Counted from the first letter of the stretch, positions 1 through 9,820 are shown. The stretch: 64,000 nt of DNA from Staphylococcus auricularis (GCF_001500315.1 NZ_LLER01000015.1:1-64000), one strand, 5' to 3'. Notes: a model not told the origin generated them from the sequence alone. Translations and numbers: made by a program.

Positions 1-2
1 AT

Positions 3-1412
3 GGCGATGACGAAGGTGGAGATCACAAACCAACAAGACCAGGCGATGATGATGACGAAGGCGGAGAACACAAACCATCAAAACCCGGCGATGGTGATGA
101 CCAAGGTGAAGACCAAAAACCAAACAATCCTGATGAAAAACCACCCCATGAGCAAGATCCGTCTCATGAGGGTCAAGGTGGAAATCATGGTCATGACGGC
201 CAAGATGGTGAGCATGTGAGACCAAATGACGATCCGCCAGAGGATGACAATCCATCACATGATAATCCAAATCATAATAAACCTGGCATACGTCCAGGTC
301 AAAATGGTCAAGGTTCAAGCGATACACCTTCAAACAGACCAGGAGGACAAGATTTAGGACCGAGACCAAATCAACCTGGCAATCACAACGAACATCATTC
401 AGGTCATAGTCACAATACAAATGCGCCAGGTAACCATAATGCAAATGGTCATACTGCACAAGATGGTAACAACAATCATCAAGGTAATGGCTCACAATCT
501 AGTTCGTCTCAACATAGTCAACAGAACGGTTCAACATCTGGTTATCGACCAAATCAGAGTGAAACGAATCAACAGCAAACGTCCCAACATAGTGGAACTG
601 GAAATAATTCAACACATCCGACTCAATCAGACAATCAAACGACGAACAGTCAACATCATTCAGGACCTATAAATAATGGAAAGTCATCATCTACAAATTC
701 AGATCAAAATAATCAGACGTCTCAAAATACAACATCGTCTAACACAAATCACACGACTTCTAATCAGTCACCACAAAGAACTTCTCAACAAACGACAACT
801 TCACAACAATCATTTGATAACCGACAAACGGTAACAGCAAGTTCGAATAGTAATGCTTCATCACAAAGTCAGAGTGGTCAAAGTAAAGAAAACAATAACA
901 ATCAGGGATTGATTAAGCGTTTTAATAAATTAAATTATGGATCGTTTAAATATAATCCATTTGTGATCGATCAAGTCCGTCGCTTAGGTAAGAAAGATGA
1001 AGAAGTCACCGATCAGCAACTTTATCGCTTATTAAAACGTCAAGATTTTGCAGATAATCATTATTTAAATGAATTACAACAATCCACAAATTACTTTAGA
1101 TTCCAATACTTTAATCCATTAAATGCGGATGCTTATTATAAAAATTTAGACAAACAAGTATTAGCTTTAATTACTGGAGAAATTGGTTCAATGCCTGAAC
1201 TCAGACATCCATCTGAAGATAAATCACATAGTAAATATGAATATCACGATACTAAAGGTGGAGAATATACAGTTCAGAGAGAAGATGATAGCGATCATAA
1301 AGGATTATCATTCGAGCGTGCCAATTTTGTTCTCATCATAGGCATCATCGCTATCTTTTTAGGTGTGATAGGTGGCTATTTATACCGGAAAACGAAAAAA
1401 ACTGAGATATGA
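3..1412 (+). CDS. SdrH-like surface protein, C-terminal part (5' end outside window)
   Basis: The reading frame is open from the window edge, so only the C-terminal part is present. It begins with Gly/Asp/Glu/Pro/His-rich sequence, passes through about 200 residues very rich in N, Q, S, T, H and G, then a non-repetitive domain of about 100 residues (begins near LIKRFNKLNYGSFKY), then one hydrophobic segment (FVLIIGIIAIFLGVIGGYLY) and a short basic tail. There is no LPXTG sorting motif, so it should be a membrane-anchored surface protein. Low-complexity stalk, distal domain, C-terminal TM and position beside mroQ and groESL match SdrH of S. aureus. The assignment rests on architecture and synteny. 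A GTG/ATG inside the frame is unlikely to be the real start because the low-complexity frame continues upstream. Confidence 0.7.
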   Translation, partial: GDDEGGDHKPTRPGDDDDEGGEHKPSKPGDGDDQGEDQKPNNPDEKPPHEQDPSHEGQGGNHGHDGQDGEHVRPNDDPPEDDNPSHDNPNHNKPGIRPGQNGQGSSDTPSNRPGGQDLGPRPNQPGNHNEHHSGHSHNTNAPGNHNANGHTAQDGNNNHQGNGSQSSSSQHSQQNGSTSGYRPNQSETNQQQTSQHSGTGNNSTHPTQSDNQTTNSQHHSGPINNGKSSSTNSDQNNQTSQNTTSSNTNHTTSNQSPQRTSQQTTTSQQSFDNRQTVTASSNSNASSQSQSGQSKENNNNQGLIKRFNKLNYGSFKYNPFVIDQVRRLGKKDEEVTDQQLYRLLKRQDFADNHYLNELQQSTNYFRFQYFNPLNADAYYKNLDKQVLALITGEIGSMPELRHPSEDKSHSKYEYHDTKGGEYTVQREDDSDHKGLSFERANFVLIIGIIAIFLGVIGGYLYRKTKKTEI

Positions 1413-1418
1413 GTCATT

Positions 1419-1465
1419 AAAAACCCCTAATATAGAGAATTTAGCACTCTATATTAGGGGTTTTT
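1419..1465. terminator. Bidirectional terminator between sdrH-like and mroQ
   Basis: A perfect 19-bp stem (AAAAACCCCTAATATAGAG and its complement) with a 9-nt loop is flanked by A-runs on one side and T-runs on the other. It lies between two convergent genes, so it probably serves both. Confidence 0.9.
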
Positions 1466-1534
1466 ATATGTTGTATCGAACTCAGATATCCTAAATGAAT
1501 TGGAAAACACTTTTACGCATTTTTCTATAGATTA

Positions 1535-2278
1535 TTAAAATAAGAATTGAAGTATAAAGTCTACTTGATCTTGTAGTTCTTTAATTTTATCAGGTCCTAA
1601 GGCAAATTGCATAATGACGACAAAACCGTTTTGGAACATGTGAATCAAAATACTCACCCATAACCGTTTCGTCAACACATAAAAGCCACTGAAAATGACA
1701 CCCATACCAAAATATATCAGCATATGTGTTGGGTCTCCGTGGGCTAGTCCAAAGATGAGTGAGCTGACCGTTGTCGCAATGATGAATGCCACGACTCTGT
1801 TACCTTTAATCACATTGTAGAGTTCACCAAAGATGACTTTACGGAAGACGTATTCTTCTAAAATCGGTCCCACTATGGATATGAGCACAATAAAGATTGG
1901 AATTTGTTGCGCAATTTCCATTAATTGTGTCGTATTTTCACTTTCTTGTGGCAAATGGAAAATGTAGATGTTAATCATATTAGCAATGATTTGATAAATC
2001 ATTACGGCGATGTAACCTACAATAGCCCATAATACAATGTAACGTTTTTCTTCTTTAGGTTGTTGTTCGAGTTGGGTTGGATTCTTGGTGAAGAGATGGA
2101 GCAGGATAATGAGTATCGCTGCAATAATAAATAGAGTGACTTGGGTGTAGATACCTGCAATGGCCAAGTCTTGCCCTTGTAGATCACCATACGCACCTGT
2201 GGCTTGAAGAATCGCAACACCAAATTGAGCTAGCGCATAGATGAAAAGGGTTAAAATGGATATCCATAATCGAGACAT
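1535..2278 (-). CDS. mroQ: CPBP-family intramembrane glutamic protease MroQ
   Basis: A 247-aa multi-pass membrane protein with the CPBP/Abi (CAAX protease) motifs: EEYVFR in a mid-late helix (EExxxR, catalytic Glu pair), FGLAH (FxxxH) and HMFQN (HxxxN) near the C-terminus. In S. aureus the orthologue at this locus is MroQ, which acts in maturation or export of the agr autoinducing peptide and so affects quorum sensing. It is convergent with the SdrH-like gene and divergent from groES, as in S. aureus. The agr locus is not in this window. An SD-like GGAGG lies about 12 nt before the ATG, a rather long spacing. Function is inferred from family motifs and synteny. Confidence 0.85.
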   Translation of the reverse strand: MSRLWISILTLFIYALAQFGVAILQATGAYGDLQGQDLAIAGIYTQVTLFIIAAILIILLHLFTKNPTQLEQQPKEEKRYIVLWAIVGYIAVMIYQIIANMINIYIFHLPQESENTTQLMEIAQQIPIFIVLISIVGPILEEYVFRKVIFGELYNVIKGNRVVAFIIATTVSSLIFGLAHGDPTHMLIYFGMGVIFSGFYVLTKRLWVSILIHMFQNGFVVIMQFALGPDKIKELQDQVDFILQFLF

Positions 2279-2366
2279 AATTGTTTTTAACCTCCAACTT
2301 TTCTTTATCCTTCATTGTAGCGTAATTTTCTAATAGGAACAAAGAATAATATATAAGTGTTTTGAC

Positions 2367-2395
2367 TTGAAATATTGACCAACTTTGATTATTAT
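2367..2395 (+). promoter_or_regulatory. groESL promoter (sigma-A type)
   Basis: TTGAAA (2367-2372) and TATTAT (2390-2395) are separated by 17 bp, close to the sigma-A consensus. Transcription would begin about 2402-2406, at the edge of the CIRCE element. Confidence 0.7.
2374..2390 (+). promoter_or_regulatory. CtsR-type operator in the groESL promoter
   Basis: Two heptads, ATTGACC and TTTGATT, repeat with a 10-bp period. Each has one mismatch to the CtsR half-site TTTGACY (complement of RGTCAAA). They sit between the -35 and -10. A further perfect heptad TTTGACT lies at 2361-2367 but out of register. Dual HrcA/CtsR control of groESL is established for S. aureus; this site is inferred from the match. 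Confidence 0.6.
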
Positions 2396-2405
2396 TGAAA
2401 GTAAG

Positions 2406-2432
2406 TTAGCACTCCGGCTATTTGAGTGCTAA
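2406..2432. promoter_or_regulatory. CIRCE operator (HrcA)
   Basis: TTAGCACTC-N9-GAGTGCTAA is an exact match to the CIRCE consensus. It lies just downstream of the predicted promoter and 27 nt before groES. Confidence 0.97.
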
Positions 2433-2459
2433 AGTTTTGAGTACAAGGAGGAAATAAGC

Positions 2460-2747
2460 ATGTTAAAACCAGTAGGAAACCGAGTGGTTATTGAAAAAAT
2501 AGAACGAGAACAAACAACAAAAAGCGGTATCGTATTGACTGATAGCGCTAAAGAAAAATCAAACGAAGGGAAAATCATCGCGGTTGGTTCAGGTCGCTTA
2601 TTAGATAATGGCGAACGCGTGGCACCAGAAGTTAAAGAAGGTGACACTGTCGTGTTCCAAGAATACGCTGGAACAGAAGTTAAAAATGGACAAGATGCTT
2701 ATTTAATTATAAACGAAAACGATATTTTAGCTATCATTGAAGATTAA
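2460..2747 (+). CDS. groES: Co-chaperonin GroES
   Basis: A 95-aa protein of normal GroES length, beginning [15 protein letters not shown] and containing the mobile-loop region ([20 protein letters not shown]) and the [18 protein letters not shown] end typical of the family. It forms the heptameric lid of the GroEL folding chamber in the cytosol. The start has a strong SD (AAGGAGG) and lies right after the CIRCE element. It is the first gene of the groESL heat-shock operon, 48 nt ahead of groEL. Confidence 0.97.
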   Translation: MLKPVGNRVVIEKIEREQTTKSGIVLTDSAKEKSNEGKIIAVGSGRLLDNGERVAPEVKEGDTVVFQEYAGTEVKNGQDAYLIINENDILAIIED

Positions 2748-2789
2748 TTAAAGTAATAAAAAGATAACAATAAACAGGTTGGAGGTTAA

Positions 2790-4418
<1,629 letters not shown>

Positions 4419-4457
4419 TCTCAACTTCTAAATTTAAAATATAGCCCTAAAAATAGA

Positions 4458-4496
4458 GCCAATTTCTATCTTTCAACGATAGAAATTGGCTTTTTT
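4458..4496 (+). terminator. groESL terminator
   Basis: A perfect 13-bp stem (GCCAATTTCTATC and complement) with a 7-nt loop is followed by six T residues, 40 nt after the groEL stop codon. Confidence 0.92.
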
Positions 4497-4813
4497 ATTT
4501 TTGTATTACAGTGTATAGATTCTATTCATTGCAGAACTTGATAAATGTGTAAAGAGGAAAGATGTCGTTACAGAGTAGAATATTTATTAATAAACCATTT
4601 TTATTTTTAATATCAATAATTAATTAAACGTAATAAATACTTTAAGTAATTGTAAAACATATTGATTATAAACTATAACATTGATAACATATTTTTGAAC
4701 AAATTTACATACAAGCTTGGGAAAATAATTATTTTATGAGGGTTTTTTATTATTTGATTAACTAGTGAAGTTGCCACCTTAGATGGTGGTTACTTTAATG
4801 ATGAGAGGTTAAC
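4497..4813 (+). other. AT-rich leader region of the DUF1430 transporter, with two mini-ORFs
   Basis: No gene of ordinary size is visible. Two very short ORFs occur: 4562-4627 (21 aa, MSLQSRIFINKPFLFLISIIN split by no stop; preceded by AGAGGAAAG) and 4736-4765 (9 aa, MRVFYYLIN; weak SD). The hydrophobic 21-aa frame has a plausible ribosome site, but nothing else supports it. There is no lactococcin-972-like precursor with a signal peptide, which often sits before DUF1430 transporters. Confidence 0.4.
4768..4795 (+). promoter_or_regulatory. Leader hairpin directly before the DUF1430 gene
   Basis: AAGT-T-GCCACC pairs with GGTGGT-T-ACTT around a 6-nt loop: ten pairs with one T-T mismatch and one G-T pair. 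It lies about 10 nt before the SD (GAGAGG) of the permease gene and lacks a clear T-run. It may modulate translation or processing; the role is inferred only from position. Confidence 0.4.
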
Positions 4814-6856
4814 ATGAAGAAAATAATTTTAATTTTGATTTTAGCAATTTCATTAGCGTTCAGCTTAATAACTATTAATATATTTAAAGAATTATCTTTT
4901 TTCAATACGATAATAAAAGACCACGATAAGATTAATTTTAGCTATTCAAGTGAACATAAAAAACATACAGATGATGCATCTAAATATTTTAGAAAAATTG
5001 CAAATAATCATCATGTCGGATTAACTAAAGTTACATATACAGGTGAATATGATGTATTGTTCAATACAAACGAGAAAAAATTGCTGAATAAAAGAGATAA
5101 CAAACATCAGCTAAATTTATTCGATAGTAAAATAAATATAACTGTTGAAAATTTAGCGAATACGCATCATCTCACAGAGGAAGGTACATACTACTTAACA
5201 GGTAGCTCTACAGATAAAGAAAAAGTAATAGCACTTATTAATAAAAATGTAGGGGAAACCGTTAGTACAGAAACAGAGGATTTTTTATCTTACTTAACTA
5301 TTGATACATACAGTTTTTCTTTTTTAATGCTATTAGGTATTTTGGTCATTATTGCGTATTGTCACTATCTTCAACGAAATAAATATAATTATAAAACACT
5401 AGCTGATTTTGGATATAGTGTGAGAGAAATAGTAAATTTTATTTTTAGAGATTTAAAACAAACTTTAATAAGTTATGCTATCATTTTTGTAATGGTAGGA
5501 ATTGGTATTTACATAATTATATACAATGACGTAAATTTATTTAAACCAGTCATTATTTTTATATTTACGATAATTGCTGGTTTGATCTTATTAAGTTTAA
5601 TCACGTTTATTAACATTTCTATTTTTATGAAAGGATTCTATAAAAATCAAACTCAACCTAATATAACGTTATTCATTTATACATATATCTTATTAGCAAT
5701 TGTAATGACCGTTTTCTTTACTACTTCAGTTAATCAATTGTTATCTAATAGTAAAGAGTATCGTTCTATCGCTTCATCAATGAAAAATTGGGATTATACG
5801 AAAAATGTCTATAAAATTGTTAAGGCTGAAAATGGAGCGCATCATAAAAAATCAATTGAATTAACACAAGATAAGAAATTCGAAAAATTATTCAAAAGTA
5901 AAAATAATTTTGGTTTTTTAATAGATACGGAGAATTTTATGGGCGAAGATGAAGGTGACCCTCTATATCTAGTTAATGAAGAGGAAGATAGTAATATTGA
6001 AGCAGACGGTAAGACTATAACTATTGATGAAAATTATCTCAAGCTTCATAAAAGAGAAAATATAAACGGAAAAGATGTATTAAATCAGATAGTACATAAA
6101 AAATACACACGTAATATTCTAGTGCCGATTAAATTTAAGTCAGATGAAAAAAAGATTGTTAAAAATTTCAAAGAAGATTTTAATTTTAAAAGAACATTAA
6201 GTGATAACTCGGAAAAGATTAAGACACCTGTAGATATAAATATTATTTACGTTAGAAATAACATTAAATATCCTACCTATGAACAGACAATAGGTGGAAA
6301 AGATAATAAAATCAAAGCGCCAATAGCTATAGTTGAAACAGGCAATGTTAGTAAAAGAAATTTCCAACATTATATGGCTATGTGTTACTTTTTCGAAAGT
6401 AAAAGTAAACAACCATATAATGATATTGAGCCTATATTGAAAAAATATCATTTGACTAGTGATCTACCTGCAATAGAATCTGTTTATAATACTAAAATAG
6501 ATGAAATGAAAGAGATTAAAGGTGAAATTGTGAAGTATGTAGTGCTCGCATTATTAACACTTATTTCATTTATTATTGCACTAATTACAGCTATCCATTT
6601 ATATTTTGTTAACTGGAAATATACGATTTTTATCAAATATAATTTAGGTTATAGTACTTTATCTACACATAAATACCCACTTTTATTACTTATTTTAATG
6701 AATTTTATTTTACTCATGTTGCTAGTAAATCATCATTTGGTTGAGGGATTAGTTATATTTGGAAGCATTTTAGTATTAGAGATTATCATTGTAGCTTTTG
6801 AATTCCTCATATTAAATCAAAAAAACAAAAACGATATTTTGAAAGGAAAAGAATAA
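4814..6856 (+). CDS. DUF1430-type (bacteriocin-associated) ABC permease
   Basis: A 680-aa integral membrane protein. An N-terminal hydrophobic segment (residues 3-25) is followed by about 130 extracytoplasmic residues. A cluster of membrane segments spans about 160-305, a large hydrophilic domain about 310-570, and three more helices lie near 575-670. This MacB/FtsX-like layout, and a lone ABC ATPase gene 3 nt downstream, fit the bacteriocin-associated integral membrane (DUF1430) group, often found with lactococcin-972-like peptides or immunity systems. It likely exports or gives resistance to a peptide. No substrate gene is visible nearby. The coding region is markedly AT-rich compared with groEL, consistent with acquired DNA. 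Confidence 0.65.
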   Translation: MKKIILILILAISLAFSLITINIFKELSFFNTIIKDHDKINFSYSSEHKKHTDDASKYFRKIANNHHVGLTKVTYTGEYDVLFNTNEKKLLNKRDNKHQLNLFDSKINITVENLANTHHLTEEGTYYLTGSSTDKEKVIALINKNVGETVSTETEDFLSYLTIDTYSFSFLMLLGILVIIAYCHYLQRNKYNYKTLADFGYSVREIVNFIFRDLKQTLISYAIIFVMVGIGIYIIIYNDVNLFKPVIIFIFTIIAGLILLSLITFINISIFMKGFYKNQTQPNITLFIYTYILLAIVMTVFFTTSVNQLLSNSKEYRSIASSMKNWDYTKNVYKIVKAENGAHHKKSIELTQDKKFEKLFKSKNNFGFLIDTENFMGEDEGDPLYLVNEEEDSNIEADGKTITIDENYLKLHKRENINGKDVLNQIVHKKYTRNILVPIKFKSDEKKIVKNFKEDFNFKRTLSDNSEKIKTPVDINIIYVRNNIKYPTYEQTIGGKDNKIKAPIAIVETGNVSKRNFQHYMAMCYFFESKSKQPYNDIEPILKKYHLTSDLPAIESVYNTKIDEMKEIKGEIVKYVVLALLTLISFIIALITAIHLYFVNWKYTIFIKYNLGYSTLSTHKYPLLLLILMNFILLMLLVNHHLVEGLVIFGSILVLEIIIVAFEFLILNQKNKNDILKGKE

Positions 6857-6859
6857 ACT

Positions 6860-7480
6860 ATGATTAATCTAAATAATGTATCGAAAAAGTTTGATAATGC
6901 GGCCATCTTAAAAAATGTAAATCTTTCTGTAGAGAATGGTGAGTTTGTCATTATCAAAGGCGAAAGTGGTCGAGGTAAATCAACATTATTGAATATCATG
7001 AGTTTACTTGAACCACCTACAAGTGGAGCAATATCATTTAATGGTAAGACGGTGGAAACTAAAGCAATGATTCGTAAACTAAAGAAAGAGGATATTGCTT
7101 ATATTTACCAAAACTATGGTCTTATCGAAAATAAAACGGTCTTTGATAATTTAACACTTCCATTAAATGTATCGAAAAAAGATAAAACACTTATATCAAA
7201 AACTGTGCAATCCTTAGGTCTCTCAAAAGAGATATTAAGTAGAAAAGTATTTACTTGTAGTGGTGGGGAGCAACAACGTATCGCGATTGCTAGAACAATT
7301 TTGAAGCAGCCATCTATCATTTTCGCAGATGAAGCTACTGGAAATTTAGATAAAACCAATGCTGAAGATGTCATCCAAATATTTAAAGATTTGAATAGAG
7401 AGGGTGTGACTATTGTAATGGCAACACATGATTCAGACTTCTTTGATATAGGGACGCAGCTCATAGATTTAGATAAATAA
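6860..7480 (+). CDS. ABC transporter ATP-binding protein (partner of DUF1430 permease)
   Basis: A 206-aa ATPase of the LolD/MacB type. Walker A is GESGRGKST (near residues 34-42), the Q-loop is IYQNYGLIENKTVFDNL, the signature is CSGGEQQRIAIAR, Walker B is IIFADEATGNLD, and the H-loop is ATHD. The usual LSGGE begins with Cys instead of Leu, and the usual DEPTGNLD reads DEATGNLD; both are tolerated in this family. It starts 3 nt after the permease stop, so the two are translationally coupled and form one exporter. Specificity cannot be read from the sequence. Confidence 0.85.
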   Translation: MINLNNVSKKFDNAAILKNVNLSVENGEFVIIKGESGRGKSTLLNIMSLLEPPTSGAISFNGKTVETKAMIRKLKKEDIAYIYQNYGLIENKTVFDNLTLPLNVSKKDKTLISKTVQSLGLSKEILSRKVFTCSGGEQQRIAIARTILKQPSIIFADEATGNLDKTNAEDVIQIFKDLNREGVTIVMATHDSDFFDIGTQLIDLDK

Positions 7481-7498
7481 ATTTAAAAGTATAAAGAA

Positions 7499-7539
7499 AA
7501 GGTATAGCACTAACATCGTAACGTTGTGTGCTATACCTT
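7499..7539. terminator. Bidirectional terminator
   Basis: A perfect 12-bp stem (AAGGTATAGCAC and complement) with a 17-nt loop lies between the convergent ABC ATPase and aminotransferase genes. Confidence 0.8.
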
Positions 7540-7561
7540 ATTTATATTGATAGTACTTTAT

Positions 7562-8851
7562 TTAGTTTTTCAAATCGTCAATCGCTTTGGCAATGTTTTC
7601 GAATACGTGTGGAATGTCATCTTTTTCAATGCAACTGAAAGCAATACGGATGTCTGTATCGTTCAGTGCGATAATGCCGATTGAATAGTTTTCGATAAGA
7701 TGTTTACGTAGTTGCTCAGGGTCAACGTCTTTAATTTTAATTGCCATGAAATAGCCTGAATTAAAATCATAAGGTTGCCAGTAATTTTGATATTTATCGG
7801 CATAGACTTCTTGTTTAGTGACTTCATAACGTGCTTGTAAGGTATCAATATTGTGTTGGATTTCCTTTTCAAATGTTTCAGGATGCTCTAACACATATTT
7901 TACTGCACTTTGTGAAGGCATTGCGCCGCTTGAAATATTAGAACGAATAAGACCTTTGAGTTTTGCTTCTAATACTTGTTGTGTCGTTTCATCTTCAATA
8001 CCAAATGTGATAAAGCCTACACGTAAGCCCCAAGCGAAGAATTCTTTAGTAGCTCCATCTAAACGAATAGGAAGTAAATTTTTGCTATCTACTTGAGTTA
8101 ATGCTGTAAAGATCGATTGTGTATATACATCTTCATAAAATAATCCGTAGTAAGCGTCATCGACAATTGCAATGACGTGAGTGCCACGTTCTGCAAGACG
8201 CTTAACCGCATCCATGATATCTTTCACTTCATCTGTAGTTGGTGTATAACCTGTAGGATTATTCGGATAATTAAGTAATAAAATGACCTTATCTTTATTA
8301 AAATGGTCAAGGGTTTCTACAAGTGCTTCAGTTGTATAATGGCCTGATTGATCAAAAATAGGGTAAGTACTGATTTCTGCTTGATGGCGGGTTGTATAAA
8401 CGAGTTTGTAGTTACACCAGTTATGGTTTGGTAATAATAAGGTATCTCCGCGATCTACAAATAAATCTCCAATTAAGGATAAACCGTGTGTTAAAGCATT
8501 GGTAACAAGTGGTTTACTGATTTGTGATGCATTTAAGTCAGGATTTTCTTTTAACATTTTTTGTTGCCATAATTCGCGCAACTGTTCTAATCCTTGAGGT
8601 GGTGCGTAAGGAAAGACTTCGTCTGAACTTAGGTGATTAAATACGTCAAAAAGTGTATCTGCGTACATTTTTTGATCACTGTAAGTCGCCATACCTATCG
8701 TCGCATTATATGAAGTAGATTTAGCTTCTGCAGATTGAGTGAGTATACCTTTAGGATAATAAATATTTTTACCTAGATCGGATAACATGTTTAACGTCTC
8801 AGGGGAAGCTTTGTATAATTGTTCATTTAACTCTATAGCTAGAGGGTTCAT
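7562..8851 (-). CDS. Class I/II (fold type I) aminotransferase
   Basis: A 429-aa PLP-dependent enzyme. It has NYPNNPTGYTP (substrate and cofactor contact), DDAYYGLFYE (Asp that contacts the pyridine N, and Tyr), and GATKEFFAWGLRVGF, where the Lys would form the Schiff base and the Arg of GLRVGF binds phosphate. It transfers amino groups between an amino acid and a 2-oxo acid in the cytosol; the substrate cannot be told. It stands alone, convergent with the ABC exporter genes. The start ATG (MNPLAIELNEQ) is preceded by AAGGAAGGTTG. Confidence 0.85.
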   Translation of the reverse strand: MNPLAIELNEQLYKASPETLNMLSDLGKNIYYPKGILTQSAEAKSTSYNATIGMATYSDQKMYADTLFDVFNHLSSDEVFPYAPPQGLEQLRELWQQKMLKENPDLNASQISKPLVTNALTHGLSLIGDLFVDRGDTLLLPNHNWCNYKLVYTTRHQAEISTYPIFDQSGHYTTEALVETLDHFNKDKVILLLNYPNNPTGYTPTTDEVKDIMDAVKRLAERGTHVIAIVDDAYYGLFYEDVYTQSIFTALTQVDSKNLLPIRLDGATKEFFAWGLRVGFITFGIEDETTQQVLEAKLKGLIRSNISSGAMPSQSAVKYVLEHPETFEKEIQHNIDTLQARYEVTKQEVYADKYQNYWQPYDFNSGYFMAIKIKDVDPEQLRKHLIENYSIGIIALNDTDIRIAFSCIEKDDIPHVFENIAKAIDDLKN

Positions 8852-9043
8852 CGTGGCATCAACCTTCCTTATCTTTATTCATAATTATATCTTATCTTGA
8901 ACTGTCATAAAGATAAAGTCAAGGCACATTTCATACAATGATTTCATGTGTGGTGGTTTTCTTTCTCATGTTGTTATGTGACAATAGAAATGTATATGTT
9001 TAAGTAGAATTTAATTTATAATATAGGTGTTCGAGGTGAAAAC

Positions 9044-9229
9044 GTGAAGCATTTAACCAAAATATTTGTCATCTTAGCTCTTGCACTCTTTGTCTTTGGC
9101 TACTATTTACAAGCAACGGATAATGAAGATGCGGGGATAAAATTATTAATCGCTTCTATTATGTTTATGATTTGTGCGTTCATTAATCGTAATAATGAAA
9201 GAAAAAAGCGCAATCAGGATAAAAAATAA
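9044..9229 (+). CDS. Small membrane protein, unknown function
   Basis: A 61-aa protein with a GTG start preceded by CGAGGTG. Two hydrophobic segments (residues about 7-23 and 32-47) flank a short acidic loop (TDNEDAG), and the tail is strongly basic (RNNERKKRNQDKK), which suggests both ends are cytosolic. It lies alone between the aminotransferase and pmtR and is followed by its own terminator, which supports it being a real gene. I do not recognise a family. Confidence 0.65.
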   Translation: MKHLTKIFVILALALFVFGYYLQATDNEDAGIKLLIASIMFMICAFINRNNERKKRNQDKK

Positions 9230-9242
9230 GCTCAGATATCAC

Positions 9243-9287
9243 ATACCTAAGTAGTACTTAGTTCGTACTATTTAGGTATTTTTTTAT
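9243..9287 (+). terminator. Terminator after the small membrane protein gene
   Basis: ATACCTAAgTAGTAC pairs with GTACTAtTTAGGTAT around a 7-nt loop with one mismatch, followed by T7. Confidence 0.85.
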
Positions 9288-9312
9288 GACATTGTATAGG
9301 TGAATAGCTAAA

Positions 9313-9335
9313 CTGTATATATACAAGATATACAG
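9313..9335. promoter_or_regulatory. Inverted repeat upstream of pmtR, likely PmtR operator 1
   Basis: CTGTATAT-ATACAAG-ATATACAG is a perfect 8-bp inverted repeat with a 7-bp spacer. It shares the TGTATATA core with the palindrome in the pmtR promoter. GntR proteins of the YtrA subfamily bind such repeats; assignment to PmtR is inferred. Confidence 0.55.
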
Positions 9336-9381
9336 ATAAACACTTTTAAGCCCTTTATTTGCGCTAAATTTAAAAAAGGGG

Positions 9382-9421
9382 TTTACAAAAATGTATATAT
9401 TGTATATATTGAGTATATACA
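9382..9421 (+). promoter_or_regulatory. pmtRABCD promoter with overlapping PmtR operator
   Basis: TTTACA (9382-9387) and TATATT (9405-9410) are separated by exactly 17 bp. The perfect inverted repeat TGTATATA-TTGAG-TATATACA (9401-9421) overlaps the -10 and the start site, the right place for repression by PmtR. Confidence 0.75.
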
Positions 9422-9439
9422 GTTAGTTGGGAGGTCATC

Positions 9440-9820
9440 ATGAAAATATTATTAAAAAATAATAGTGAACAGCCTATTTATGAACAGATTACACAACAAA
9501 TCAAAGAGAACATCTTGAAAGGGCAAGTTTCACTCGGTGAACATCTTCCTTCGATGAGAGAATTAGCGAAAGATCTCGGCGTCAGTGTGATTACAACAAA
9601 GCGCGCATATGAAAACTTAGAAAACGATGGATTTGTTTACACCATCAGAGGAAAGGGCACATTCGTGAATAAACAAAATAGTGACATTCTCAAAGAAAAA
9701 CAATTTGTCGTGATTGAGTCATTAGCACGATCAATGACTAAAGAAGCAAAAACAATTGATATGCCGTTATCAGAAATGATTGAAATTCTCACAATGATTT
9801 ATGAGGAGGAAGAAGAATGA
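9440..9820 (+). CDS. pmtR: GntR-family repressor PmtR
   Basis: A 126-aa YtrA-subfamily GntR regulator: winged helix at the N-terminus (EQPIYEQITQQIKENILKG, then LPSMRELAKDLGVSVITTKR as recognition region) and a short C-terminal helical segment for dimerisation. In S. aureus PmtR represses pmtRABCD and is released by phenol-soluble modulins. It is the first gene of the operon, with a strong SD (GGGAGGTC) before the ATG. Its ATGA stop overlaps the pmtA start. Two palindromes upstream are the likely operators. Confidence 0.9.
   Translation: MKILLKNNSEQPIYEQITQQIKENILKGQVSLGEHLPSMRELAKDLGVSVITTKRAYENLENDGFVYTIRGKGTFVNKQNSDILKEKQFVVIESLARSMTKEAKTIDMPLSEMIEILTMIYEEEEE

Noticed and set aside
1-219. 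A second frame open at the window start (72 codons)
   Set aside because: It is out of frame with the SdrH-like protein, has odd composition (Met/Thr/Lys rich) and arises from the repetitive DNA of the stalk.
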